Below, one piece after another: positions 18,416-24,045 of a stretch of 24,045 nucleotides of DNA. Positions within the stretch are counted from its first letter, which is position 1. Every line of letters starts with the position of its first letter. The notes under the pieces are model-generated. The model was not told the DNA's origin. It searched no databases and saw only the letters and a list, made by a program, of their open reading frames with translations. The stretch spans positions 1 through 24,045 of the IMG/VR virus record IMGVR_UViG_3300017769_000125, one strand, 5' to 3'. The position numbers and the translations under genes are program-made. Origin of the DNA: a virus.

Positions 18416-19140
18416 AGCGAGTCATAGCAACGCTTTTGCTGCTTGCGAGCCCTGCACAAGCACAAGTCAGCAGTACCGCCGCTCCAGTGGCTAATAGTTC
18501 TGGATCGGTCACAAATCAAGCTGTGCAGGTTGTGCCATCACGCACATTCGGCTTCAACTACTCAGGAATATCCTGCCAAGGTGCAACGCTCCACATCAAT
18601 CCCTTCCTAAGTACAACTACTAGTTGGGCACATCCCTATGAGAACTATTACTCAGAACCGGTTTATGACCAGCTCGATCTGGTTGGCTCGTTTGATCCGG
18701 AAGGTAATGCCGTCCCAGATGGCCAGCCCGATAATCCGGGCAATGTCCTTTACTATCGTCCAATCAGGACGGGTCAAAAAACTAATTACTCGATCAACGG
18801 CGGAATCACAGCCACAATATCGCTACCGCTTGACCGTTCCCACGTCAGAAGCTGTAGGAGAGCAGCTGAGAAACAGGTACTTTTACTCGACGCCCAGTTG
18901 GCTGACAAGCGACTTAACTACGAAATAGCCAGACTTAAAAACTGTGCCTCATTAATGAAGGAGGGAATCTCGTTCCACCCGGACAGCCCTTACAGCAAAA
19001 TCTGTGCAGACGTAGTCCTTCAAAATCCGCCTGGCGTCATACCGCCTCACGTACACAAAATTATTTACGAAGAGAACGCTGAAACTTCACCCGCTCAGCA
19101 ACAGACTCAGGACGAGGCTTCTTCCCCAGAATCGCCTTGA
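18412..19140 (+). CDS. Secreted hypothetical protein with cysteine pairs
   Basis: 242 residues. A signal peptide (MKRVIATLLLLASPAQA) is followed by STAAPVANSSGSVTNQAVQV, a phrase I know from secreted marine cyanophage proteins, and then GISCQGATLHINPF. A helix (about residues 143-175, CRRAAEKQVLLLDAQLADKR) and further cysteines (Cys 53, 143, 172, 193) suggest disulphides. The C-terminal tail (QQQTQDEASSPESP) is disordered. Its last 80 bases are antisense to the 3' end of the gene at 19061-19843. Possibly part of the virion or the infected cell envelope; function unknown. Confidence 0.7.
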   Translation: MKRVIATLLLLASPAQAQVSSTAAPVANSSGSVTNQAVQVVPSRTFGFNYSGISCQGATLHINPFLSTTTSWAHPYENYYSEPVYDQLDLVGSFDPEGNAVPDGQPDNPGNVLYYRPIRTGQKTNYSINGGITATISLPLDRSHVRSCRRAAEKQVLLLDAQLADKRLNYEIARLKNCASLMKEGISFHPDSPYSKICADVVLQNPPGVIPPHVHKIIYEENAETSPAQQQTQDEASSPESP

Positions 19141-19843
19141 CCTTTTTGACCACTTTCTTCACCGTAGGCTTGATCAACTTCAATGCATAATCTCCAAGCG
19201 GTTTAGCCACAATGGCTGACGTTGCAGCCGTGGCAGCAATAGCTGCTGTAGACAACGCAACAGGAGCAGGCGGCAGGTAATTATCGATAATCCTTGCTAC
19301 AGGCAGTGGTTCGTACAGCGTGACACACTCAGTACCAACACGCTCGTAACCAGTCACGACAGCAGTGCCTTGCTTGCCCTTCGCTCCAATAGGTATTGCA
19401 TCGGGTGGTGGGCATGGCAGTAGTTCGTTATCTATAGGGTCATCAGGCAACAAGTCTGATACCGATGGAAGGGTCACCGTCGGCTGGACTGCTTCACCAG
19501 CCGATTTTTTTTCCTCCTTTTTCTTTGCCTCAGGCTCTTCTGGTGGCTTTGGCAGTCTTGCCGCTCCATACGTCAACGTTCCAGGCGTATAGTCGATCGG
19601 CTTGTATGACGGCATTTGACCGCCGCAGACTGTGATGATCCCTTTTGGATCTGTGTTGTAGATCTCCTTGTCGCCTGCCGCAGAATTTCTGGTCTGCACA
19701 CAGCCCGGAATATCAGCAACAGGAAAACCGATTTGTAGCGTGATCGGCGGTTCAACCGGGATACTCTGAGGAGGCATGGCTCGCCAGGCCGGGATTTCCG
19801 GCACTTGCACTGCGCGAACACCAATCTCAGGGATTTCTGGCAT
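19061..19843 (-). CDS. Proline-rich membrane-associated virion-like protein
   Basis: 260 residues. The N-terminal part is proline-rich (VPEIPAWRAMPPQSIPVEPP, then ITLQIGFPVADIPGC). The middle is a disordered Pro/Glu/Lys stretch (PKPPEEPEAKKKEEKKS). A central Cys-containing domain follows, then an Ala-rich hydrophobic segment (about 196-212, STAAIAATAATSAIVA) and a very basic tail (KPTVKKVVKKVKAILGKK). I recall this N-terminal phrase in marine cyanophage proteins of unknown function. The start ATG at 19843 shares the bases CATG with the plus-strand gene at 19842. The 3' end overlaps the gene at 18412-19140 antisense by 80 bases. Confidence 0.7.
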   Translation of the reverse strand: MPEIPEIGVRAVQVPEIPAWRAMPPQSIPVEPPITLQIGFPVADIPGCVQTRNSAAGDKEIYNTDPKGIITVCGGQMPSYKPIDYTPGTLTYGAARLPKPPEEPEAKKKEEKKSAGEAVQPTVTLPSVSDLLPDDPIDNELLPCPPPDAIPIGAKGKQGTAVVTGYERVGTECVTLYEPLPVARIIDNYLPPAPVALSTAAIAATAATSAIVAKPLGDYALKLIKPTVKKVVKKVKAILGKKPRPESVAERVKFQRSLRK

Positions 19844-20141
19844 GAAGGCAGAACGGTTTGTTGCTGGTCAACTGTGGATCGAACGTTGCCGTAGACGCGA
19901 AGGCCCTGAAATCACTTACACCGTACTAAGCGGCAGGTCATCTCGGTTGTTTACAGATCACAAGATGATCCTGCGTTATGTCAAATGGCCAAAGGGCACG
20001 CCAACAGGTGATGCACTACGTGAATGGCTTGAGTCGTTTGAGCAGAAACCAGAAGTGATCGAATCTAAAATGGCGATTCAATCGGGAGGCCAGTCTTTAC
20101 CGGCAGTTCAGGCATTGCCTCATCAAGCAGTTCAGGCATAA
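19842..20141 (+). CDS. Small conserved-looking basic protein
   Basis: 99 residues from the ATG at 19842 (MKAERFVAGQLWIERCRRRE). The pattern continues with GPEITYTVLSGRSSRLFTDH and WPKGTPTGDALREWLESF, a compact strand-strand-helix unit that I recall from cyanophages and picocyanobacteria. The last ~25 residues are antisense to the gene at 20065-20319 and look like read-through tail. The start codon overlaps the divergent start of 19061-19843, so there is no room for a promoter between them. Function unknown. Confidence 0.68.
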   Translation: MKAERFVAGQLWIERCRRREGPEITYTVLSGRSSRLFTDHKMILRYVKWPKGTPTGDALREWLESFEQKPEVIESKMAIQSGGQSLPAVQALPHQAVQA

Positions 20142-20319
20142 CCTCGTCAATCTGACTAGGAACCATGTCAGTGACCATGTTCGTCAGCTCGCCTTGCAAC
20201 TGACTCATGTAATGCTTGGTGATTGAAGGAATGCGCGTGTAAAACACCACAACTCCAGCAAGCATCGCTCCAGACATCACGAAGGATGTGACGGACAGGA
20301 CGTTGAACAGCTTTTGCAC
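20065..20319 (-). CDS. Small single-span membrane protein
   Basis: 84 residues. An N-terminal span (LSVTSFVMSGAMLAGVVVFY, about residues 8-27) is followed by an extramembrane part, RIPSITKHYMSQLQGELTNM, and a repetitive Pro/Glu/Met tail (MPELLDEAMPELPVKTG). I recall this arrangement (membrane span, 'FYTxxPS', 'MPELP.KTG' tail) from marine cyanophages. The gene begins one base from the -35 box of the candidate ncRNA promoter on the other strand. Its 3' 77 bases are antisense to the plus-strand gene. Function unknown. Confidence 0.7.
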   Translation of the reverse strand: MQKLFNVLSVTSFVMSGAMLAGVVVFYTRIPSITKHYMSQLQGELTNMVTDMVPSQIDEVMPELLDEAMPELPVKTGLPIESPF

Positions 20320-20348
20320 TTGACCAAAGCGCAGGTCACAGTCATACT
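20320..20348 (+). promoter_or_regulatory. Promoter of the candidate ncRNA
   Basis: TTGACC (20320-20325) and CATACT (20343-20348) are separated by exactly 17 bases. Each matches the sigma-70 consensus at four or five of six. Transcription would begin about 20354, directly at the first hairpin of the candidate RNA. No plus-strand gene lies downstream before the terminator at 20474. Confidence 0.5.
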
Positions 20349-20350
20349 AG

Positions 20351-20498
20351 CCATACGCAAGCAGACCACCCCTGCGTAGGGAGTCCGTTACTGCGTTGCC
20401 AGCTTTGAACGCCCCTTAGCCGTGATGCAGGCTAAGTTAAAGTGGTCAACAACTCTGGCAAGCATCTCTTGAGAACCCCGTCCTAGGCGGGGTTTTCT
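20351..20498 (+). ncRNA. Candidate structured phage small RNA (~145 nt)
   Basis: Between promoter (20320-20348) and terminator (20474-20498) no reading frame is evident, but pairing is dense. P1 is CC-a-TACGCA (20351-20359) with TGCGTAGG (20373-20380). P2 is TGC-g-TTGCCAG (20392-20402) with CTGGCAAGCA (20455-20464), ten pairs with one bulge. Inside P2 are CTTT/AAAG (20403-20406/20439-20442) and the perfect 7-bp hairpin CTTAGCC/GGCTAAG (20415-20421/20430-20436) with an 8-base loop. P4 is the terminator. It matches no RNA family known to me. The region is not explained by the neighbouring genes, both of which are on the minus strand. Confidence 0.6.
20474..20498 (+). terminator. Rho-independent terminator of the candidate ncRNA
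   Basis: AACCCCG (20474-20480) pairs with CGGGGTT (20488-20494) over a 7-base loop, with a T-rich tail (TTTTCTT) on the plus strand. Read on the other strand the tail is poor, so it serves plus-strand transcription. Confidence 0.75.
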
Positions 20499-20504
20499 TG
20501 TAGG

Positions 20505-20535
20505 CATAAAAAACCCCCTGGTGAGGACAGGGGGC
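20505..20535 (-). terminator. Rho-independent terminator for the minus-strand late operon
   Basis: Arms CCCCCTG (20514-20520) and CAGGGGG (20528-20534) enclose a 7-base loop. On the minus strand they are followed by a run of six T. It lies about 26 bases after the stop of the barrel-protein gene. With the plus-strand terminator next to it, it forms a convergent terminator pair. Confidence 0.85.
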
Positions 20536-20560
20536 GCATCTCGTTCGTTCTAAGACTAGC

Positions 20561-20938
20561 TCAGAAGTTGTACTTCACGCCAACCTTTGTGCCGTAGCTG
20601 ACGTCGTCGTCGCCAGTCATGAAACTGATTTCTCCATAGGCCCCAAACTGCTCGGTAGCTTGAACGCTTCCGCCAATTTTGCCAGACAGCTCAAACTCGC
20701 CGTCATCACCATCAGGCTGCACATAGGCAGGTCCACCTTGCAGGTAGAAACCATAAACGCCTTCACCACCCTCGTAACCGACATGAGCGTCAGTCACTGA
20801 TCCGTTGAAATCAGAACCGGTGAAACCAGCGTTGTTTTCAACGTTGACGTATGGGCCTGCTTGCGCGGTTGCAGACAGGCCAGCCAATGCAAGTGAACCA
20901 GCGAGAACACCAGAAACAATCAAGCTGTTGTTTTTCAT
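20561..20938 (-). CDS. Secreted outer-membrane beta-barrel-like protein
   Basis: The 125-residue protein starts with a signal peptide (MKNNSLIVSGVLAGSLALAG...ATAQAG, cut after AQA). The mature part is a series of alternating strands with Gly/Asp turns (YVNVENNAGFTGSDF, VYGFYLQGGPAYV, FELSGKIGGSVQ, GAYGEISFMTGDD, YGTKVGVKYNF). It ends in an aromatic strand with terminal Phe, the recognition signature for outer-membrane insertion. At ~100 mature residues only 6-8 strands fit, like a small OmpA/OmpX-type barrel. I recall similar proteins in cyanophages. Placing it in the host outer membrane is inference; it could affect superinfection or lysis. Confidence 0.75.
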   Translation of the reverse strand: MKNNSLIVSGVLAGSLALAGLSATAQAGPYVNVENNAGFTGSDFNGSVTDAHVGYEGGEGVYGFYLQGGPAYVQPDGDDGEFELSGKIGGSVQATEQFGAYGEISFMTGDDDVSYGTKVGVKYNF

Positions 20939-20952
20939 GATTTGGAGAGGGA

Positions 20953-22782
20953 CTAGAAGGTGCCACCATCGAGATCGATGTTACTGATGGAACCACCAGT
21001 AATGCTCACATTATTGGCGGCTTGTGTGGCGATTGTGCCTAGGCCAAGGCTAGTTCTTGCAGTGGCACCAGATTCAGCGACGAATGTTGAGCCATTGCCA
21101 ACAATGAATGCGCCATCACCTGCTGTGAGCCCAGAGATTGCTGCGAGCAATGCGTGGTAGCCCTGAACGTCGCTGCCGATTGCGACTCCAAGAGTGCTTC
21201 GTGCAGTAGAAGCATCTGCATCGTCCAGCAGTGTGCGGGCGAAAGATGTCAGATCAGTTGTTGAGGCTGTGCCGCTACCGGTGAAGAACGGCAGTTTGTC
21301 AGCTGCACTGGTCAGACCGGCCAAAGCGGCGAGGTCAGCATCGAAGGCCTGAACATTTGTACCAATGACCAAGCCTAGGGTCGTCCTGGCAGCAGCTGCA
21401 CTGCCGTCATCCAACAGCGTGCGAGCAAAGGCCGTCAGATTAGTAGTTGCAGCAGTAGAGCCAGAATCAAAGAACGGAAGCTTGTTTGCCGCCTGTGTCA
21501 ATCCTGCGAGGTCATCGAGGATCGCATTGTGCGCCTGAACGTTAGAACCGATTGCAACACCCAGGGCAGTTCTGGCTGCAGAGGCTGATGTAGCACCAGT
21601 ACCACCATCACCAACAGCCAAAGTGCCGGTAATGCTGGAAGCGCCAAGGTCAACTGCAAGCGCATTGCTTTCAGTTACGATTCCGCCGTTTGACTTAATG
21701 TCGGCAGAAATCGTAGTGCCTGTCTTGGATAAGCCAGTACCAGCCGAGATCGAGCCAGCTCCAGAGAACTGAGTAAATGCCAGTCCAGTAGTGCCGACAG
21801 TGATACTGCCGTCAGTTGTAAGTGTGAAGCCGGCATCGCTATTGGCAGAACCAGACTCTACGAATACGAAAGCGCCAGATGTTACTTCTGTAGAAGAATC
21901 AAAATCAGTGGCGCGTGTCCAACTGCCACCATCAACGACCACATATAAGCCGTTTTCGCTGGCGGTGGACTGGTTTTTCACCAGTACACGATCACCAGCG
22001 CTTAGAGAAACACCATCGATGGTTTGAGTGTTTGCCAGCGTAATATTGGCAGTCGTCGCTGCCCGCACTGAATCCTTGACATCAAGGCCAGTTTTTACAG
22101 CGTCGACATATGCCTTCGTCGCGGCCGATTGTGCAGATGTTGGGTCTGCAACGTTCGTAATCTCTTGGCTGTTGAAACTTACCGACGATGTCGGTGCAGC
22201 CATCTCATCAAGCCGATTGGCTTGTACAACACTGTCAAAATCACTGACTTTTGCTGCAGTAATCGACGGCAGGTCAGAAGCCTGCAGTGCTGCGATTGCA
22301 GTAACAAGACCTTTGGCGTTAACAGTTACACCAGACGTAGTGCCGGGAGAACTGTTGACAGTGGCAAGGGTTCCAGCGATGGACGTAGTGCCAGAGCCGG
22401 TAAGATCTCCGGACAGCGTGATTGTTTGGTTGGCGCTAATGTAATTTTGCGCCTTTACAAATCCGGTTGTAGCAACACTTGTGTCGTTGTCACCTGTAGC
22501 GGGAGTTGTTGCAGTCGCTGAACCACCGAGTGCAACAGTGCCGCTAAATGTTTTGTTGCCGCTTAGCGTTTGGTTGCCGCTTAGCGTGCAATACGCACCA
22601 TCGCCACCGATTGGAACGATTGATGTTGCGCTGCCACCTGAGCCGCCAGTTCCAATGCCGATATAGAGAATGCCATTACCGGCATCACTCTCGTTATAGG
22701 CTAACTCCGCCTGCTCAAGACTTGCGGGGCTGCCCGACGAGCCTCCTGCAGACCGTCGCTTGATCCTTAGTGTGTTTGGCAT
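20953..22782 (-). CDS. Tail fibre protein with internal repeats
   Basis: The 609-residue protein begins MPNTLRIKRRSAGGSSGSPA, followed by an 'ELAYNESDxxLYIG' section typical of phage fibre N-termini. LSGNQTLSGNKTFSGTVALG comes next, and a T4-gp37-like block (TKAYVDAVKTGLDVKDSVRA, VLVKNQSTASENGLYVV, at about 222-283). GGTGATSASAARTALG (393-408) follows, with three copies of a ~62-residue repeat. The end NIDLDGGTF has no enzymatic or receptor-binding domain I can name. It is Ser/Thr/Gly/Ala-rich and virtually free of cysteine (one, residue 65), as expected of a trimeric beta-fibre. It attaches the virion to cells or supports the receptor-binding tip. It follows the 77-residue gene. Confidence 0.85.
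   Translation of the reverse strand: MPNTLRIKRRSAGGSSGSPASLEQAELAYNESDAGNGILYIGIGTGGSGGSATSIVPIGGDGAYCTLSGNQTLSGNKTFSGTVALGGSATATTPATGDNDTSVATTGFVKAQNYISANQTITLSGDLTGSGTTSIAGTLATVNSSPGTTSGVTVNAKGLVTAIAALQASDLPSITAAKVSDFDSVVQANRLDEMAAPTSSVSFNSQEITNVADPTSAQSAATKAYVDAVKTGLDVKDSVRAATTANITLANTQTIDGVSLSAGDRVLVKNQSTASENGLYVVVDGGSWTRATDFDSSTEVTSGAFVFVESGSANSDAGFTLTTDGSITVGTTGLAFTQFSGAGSISAGTGLSKTGTTISADIKSNGGIVTESNALAVDLGASSITGTLAVGDGGTGATSASAARTALGVAIGSNVQAHNAILDDLAGLTQAANKLPFFDSGSTAATTNLTAFARTLLDDGSAAAARTTLGLVIGTNVQAFDADLAALAGLTSAADKLPFFTGSGTASTTDLTSFARTLLDDADASTARSTLGVAIGSDVQGYHALLAAISGLTAGDGAFIVGNGSTFVAESGATARTSLGLGTIATQAANNVSITGGSISNIDLDGGTF
21103..21576 (-). repeat. About 186-base repeats within the tail-fibre gene
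   Basis: The fibre protein contains AR(T/S)(A/T)LG(V/L)(A/V)IG(S/T)(N/D)VQ beginning at residues 403, 465 and 527, so the period is 62 residues. Each copy continues into 'LAGLT.AA.KLPFF..G...TT.LT.FARTLLDD' (truncated in the third). Repeats of this kind lengthen fibres and can recombine. Confidence 0.75.
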
Positions 22783-22817
22783 GGGTTCAGATCAGATGAG
22801 CGGGAATGTGATGGCCT

Positions 22818-23051
22818 TCAAAAATTTCCGCCATCGGCGAGTGTTGCTGTCGTATGAACGTTGTCAGCCTTGAATTGATTGGCAGCCAAGTCATAGTAGA
22901 TCACACTCTTGTCCACTTTAGCGACTTGATCTAGATCGAAATCGCCTGGCGGTCCCTGCGGACCAGCAGTCGTGGCAGTTACAACAGTCGACTGTCCGCT
23001 TGTCGAAACAGTAACCGTGTTTTTTTGGGTCGTGACGTTGACAGAGGTCAT
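22818..23051 (-). CDS. Small tail-associated protein with collagen-like motif
   Basis: 77 residues starting MTSVNVTTQKNTVTVSTSGQ, a Thr/Val/Ser strand-rich part. A short collagen-like stretch (GPQGPPGDF, about residues 31-39) follows, then an acidic section and an end, ATLADGGNF, that resembles the end of the fibre protein downstream (DGGTF). Its ATG overlaps the stop of the upstream gene (ATGA). Such collagen-like pieces are common in phage fibre-associated proteins. It is probably a fibre or baseplate accessory. Confidence 0.7.
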   Translation of the reverse strand: MTSVNVTTQKNTVTVSTSGQSTVVTATTAGPQGPPGDFDLDQVAKVDKSVIYYDLAANQFKADNVHTTATLADGGNF

Positions 23052-23386
23052 TCGGTGTAGCCCTGGTCGACGTTGATGATCCCTTCGACGTAATAGTCCT
23101 TATTGCCGTTGCTGCTGGTGACTAAAACGTCGTAATACAGCTGATCTGGGAACGTGCTGGTTTGAGCCGCAGTCAAGCTGATTGTTGTCTGGCCGTTAGT
23201 CCTGTTAGTGTAAGCAATGCCAAAGTCTGCATACTTGCGCGTTCTGGCTTCATTCCAAGCCTGTGCAGCAACAGTGGCACCGCTTAAATTGATGGCATCG
23301 TTATTGCTGTCTTTAAATTGCAGCAAAACACTCCAGCTGGCGCGACGCTGGAGCGTGAAGTTGTAAGTCCCAGGGCTGATAGCCAT
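23048..23386 (-). CDS. Structural protein of the tail/baseplate region
   Basis: 112 residues beginning MAISPGTYNFTLQRRASWSV. LLQFKDSNNDAINLSGATVA and a strand-rich rest (TTISLTAAQTSTFPDQLYYD) follow, ending in VEGIINVDQGYTE. The pattern (N-terminal 'W.....L.F.D..G....L.G....AQ.W', later 'YD..V.......Y..G.I.V') is common in small phage virion proteins located beside fibre genes, where they look like immunoglobulin-like or tail-accessory folds. A perfect AGGAGG lies six bases before the ATG, and the stop overlaps the next gene (ATGA). The exact role is unknown. Confidence 0.72.
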   Translation of the reverse strand: MAISPGTYNFTLQRRASWSVLLQFKDSNNDAINLSGATVAAQAWNEARTRKYADFGIAYTNRTNGQTTISLTAAQTSTFPDQLYYDVLVTSSNGNKDYYVEGIINVDQGYTE

Positions 23387-23407
23387 AAAGCACCTCCTGA
23401 GTAGAGT

Positions 23408-23542
23408 TTAGCGCCCTTGACCTCTAGGAAGTTTTCTAGTGCCACGAGGTTTGCTGTTTTTGCCGTGACCTTGCTTGGTTTTTTTGGGTTTATTGGGCTG
23501 CCATTCAACGATGGCAAGCCCAGTCCGAGACTTAACAGCCAC
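23408..23542 (-). CDS. Small very basic protein (44 residues)
   Basis: A GTG start at 23542 overlaps the TAG of the preceding gene by one base (TAGTG), and the frame ends at the TAA 23408-23410. The product is MAVKSRTGLAIVEWQPNKPK, then KTKQGHGKNSKPRGTRKLPR, GQGR. The beginning 'MAVKSR.GLAxIEW.P.KP' and the Lys/Gly/Arg tail are familiar to me from marine cyanophages. It probably binds nucleic acid or packs in the virion; no function is known to me. Being under 60 residues and starting with GTG it would be missed by most simple ORF lists. Confidence 0.72.
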   Translation of the reverse strand: MAVKSRTGLAIVEWQPNKPKKTKQGHGKNSKPRGTRKLPRGQGR

Positions 23543-23877
23543 TATTCAGCGGCATTCCAGCCATCAGGGACACCAGAAGCCTTAGTTGGAGAGGTCATCT
23601 CATCCAGCTGATCCTGAAGTGCAGCTTCAATAGCGGCGACATTGCTGTCACCTTCGTTCAATTTGTCCTTCACCCATTGCACGCAGGTTGCCTTGGTGAG
23701 ATCTGCGAAAGGAATAACGGTGTCGCCTGCTGCAGGGGCTTCCAGTGCGATTGAACCATAAGCACCTTTTTCATAGGTGCCGTCATTTGCATTAACGGTG
23801 TAATGAACGGTGTACACAATGCCATCAGCAGTGGTGCGCTCAAGCTGAGCGACTGCCCATGTGTAGGTAGTAGCCAT
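23542..23877 (-). CDS. Small tail-associated hypothetical protein
   Basis: 111 residues beginning MATTYTWAVAQLERTTADGI. The strand-rich N-terminal half (VYTVHYTVNANDGTYEKGAY) leads to GSIALEAPAAGDTVIPFADL, then a helical part (CVQWVKDKLNEGDSNVAAIE) and ALQDQLDEM. The 'TYxWxVxxLE......G.VxxVHYxV.A.D' pattern occurs in many marine phage proteins near tail genes (a DUF7936-like family by memory). It is the first gene of the unit after the S74-type gene and its terminator. No Shine-Dalgarno is obvious. Confidence 0.75.
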   Translation of the reverse strand: MATTYTWAVAQLERTTADGIVYTVHYTVNANDGTYEKGAYGSIALEAPAAGDTVIPFADLTKATCVQWVKDKLNEGDSNVAAIEAALQDQLDEMTSPTKASGVPDGWNAAE

Positions 23878-23904
23878 GGTGAAAAGAGGTTACGAGGGTG
23901 AGTG

Positions 23905-23935
23905 TAAAAGAAAAGCCCCGCGATGTCACGGGGCG
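23905..23935 (-). terminator. Rho-independent terminator after the S74-type gene
   Basis: On the minus strand GCCCCG and CGGGGC (23915-23920 / 23929-23934) enclose an 8-base loop and are followed by TTTTCTTTT. It lies nine bases after the stop of the tail-fibre chaperone gene at 23944 and separates it from the 111-residue gene. Confidence 0.85.
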
Positions 23936-23943
23936 GTAAACCG

Positions 23944-24045
23944 TTAGGCGATACCAGCATCAGATAGACGCTGCTCAAGGGTTTCGATCGCTTCTTTTTG
24001 ACGCTTGATTAGATTTAGCAGATGAGGAACAAAACGTTCATAGAC
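23944..24045 (-). CDS. C-terminus of tail-fibre protein with S74-type chaperone end (partial)
   Basis: The last 33 residues (VYERFVPHLLNLIKRQKEAI, then ETLEQRLSDAGIA) before a TAA enter from the right edge. 'YxRFVPHLxNxIKxQxExIExLExRL' is the characteristic final helix of S74 intramolecular chaperone domains, where it forms the C-terminal coiled coil of fibre and spike proteins; the catalytic part lies outside the window. The gene is followed by a strong terminator. The start of this gene is not in view. Confidence 0.7.
   Translation of the reverse strand, partial: VYERFVPHLLNLIKRQKEAIETLEQRLSDAGIA

Noticed and set aside
20351-20498. tRNA or tmRNA in the structured segment
   Set aside because: No acceptor-stem/T-arm arrangement, no GTTC-A T-loop at the right distance and no CCA end; the segment has its own promoter and terminator.
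22556-22590. Short direct repeat GTTGCCGCTTAGCGT
   Set aside because: It simply encodes the repeated LSGN(Q/K)T phrase of the tail fibre.

Overview
The window looks like part of a double-stranded DNA bacteriophage (or prophage-like) genome, most likely infecting marine picocyanobacteria (Synechococcus/Prochlorococcus). The evidence is packed small genes with ATGA overlaps, a phage replication/recombination set, tail-fibre genes, and several small proteins whose sequence style I know from marine cyanophages (44-aa basic protein at 23408, secreted glycine/threonine-rich proteins at 17505-19140, signal-peptide beta-barrel protein at 20561). This assignment is from family recognition, not a search. 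No integrase, terminase, capsid, portal, tRNA or rRNA gene was seen.

Layout. (1) 1-872, minus: a GC-rich operon of small proteins of unknown function, two of them membrane proteins, behind a plausible promoter. (2) 873-1357: a gene-free control region, AT-rich in its right part, with a perfect Fur-box palindrome. (3) 1358-7887, minus: replication module. It runs from a VRR-NUC nuclease, a ribbon-helix-helix regulator and a P4-alpha-like zinc/TOPRIM/helicase protein to a GTTACG iteron cluster around an AT-rich core (candidate origin), then a minor-tail-Z-like protein, a NAD+-type ligase reduced to its adenylation half, a zinc ribbon and small unknowns. (4) 7888-9578, plus: two unknown proteins preceded by a structured leader and followed by two tandem copies of a two-hairpin element with compensatory stem changes. 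(5) 9579-10943, minus: SF2 helicase. (6) 11000-15279, plus: RecE-like exonuclease, RecT-like annealing protein, small HTH protein, SSB-like protein and small unknowns. (7) 15237-17191, minus: dCTP deaminase/dUTPase-family enzyme, membrane-anchored C39-like peptidase and small membrane proteins. (8) 17236-19140, plus: a small membrane protein and three Sec-signal proteins. (9) 19061-20319: three genes on alternating strands with antisense overlaps. (10) 20320-20498: a promoter-to-terminator unit that looks like a structured ~145-nt RNA. (11) 20561-24045, minus: outer-membrane-like barrel protein, tail-fibre proteins and the end of an S74-type tail-fibre chaperone.

How it fits together: exonuclease, RecT, SSB-like protein, UvsW-like helicase and ligase-like protein make a recombination/repair set; the primase-helicase and the nearby iterons make a plausible self-contained replication start. 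The most interesting unexplained items are the twin covarying hairpin elements (9276-9576), the candidate ncRNA (20351-20498), the iteron cluster (4309-4592) and the Fur box (1205-1223).
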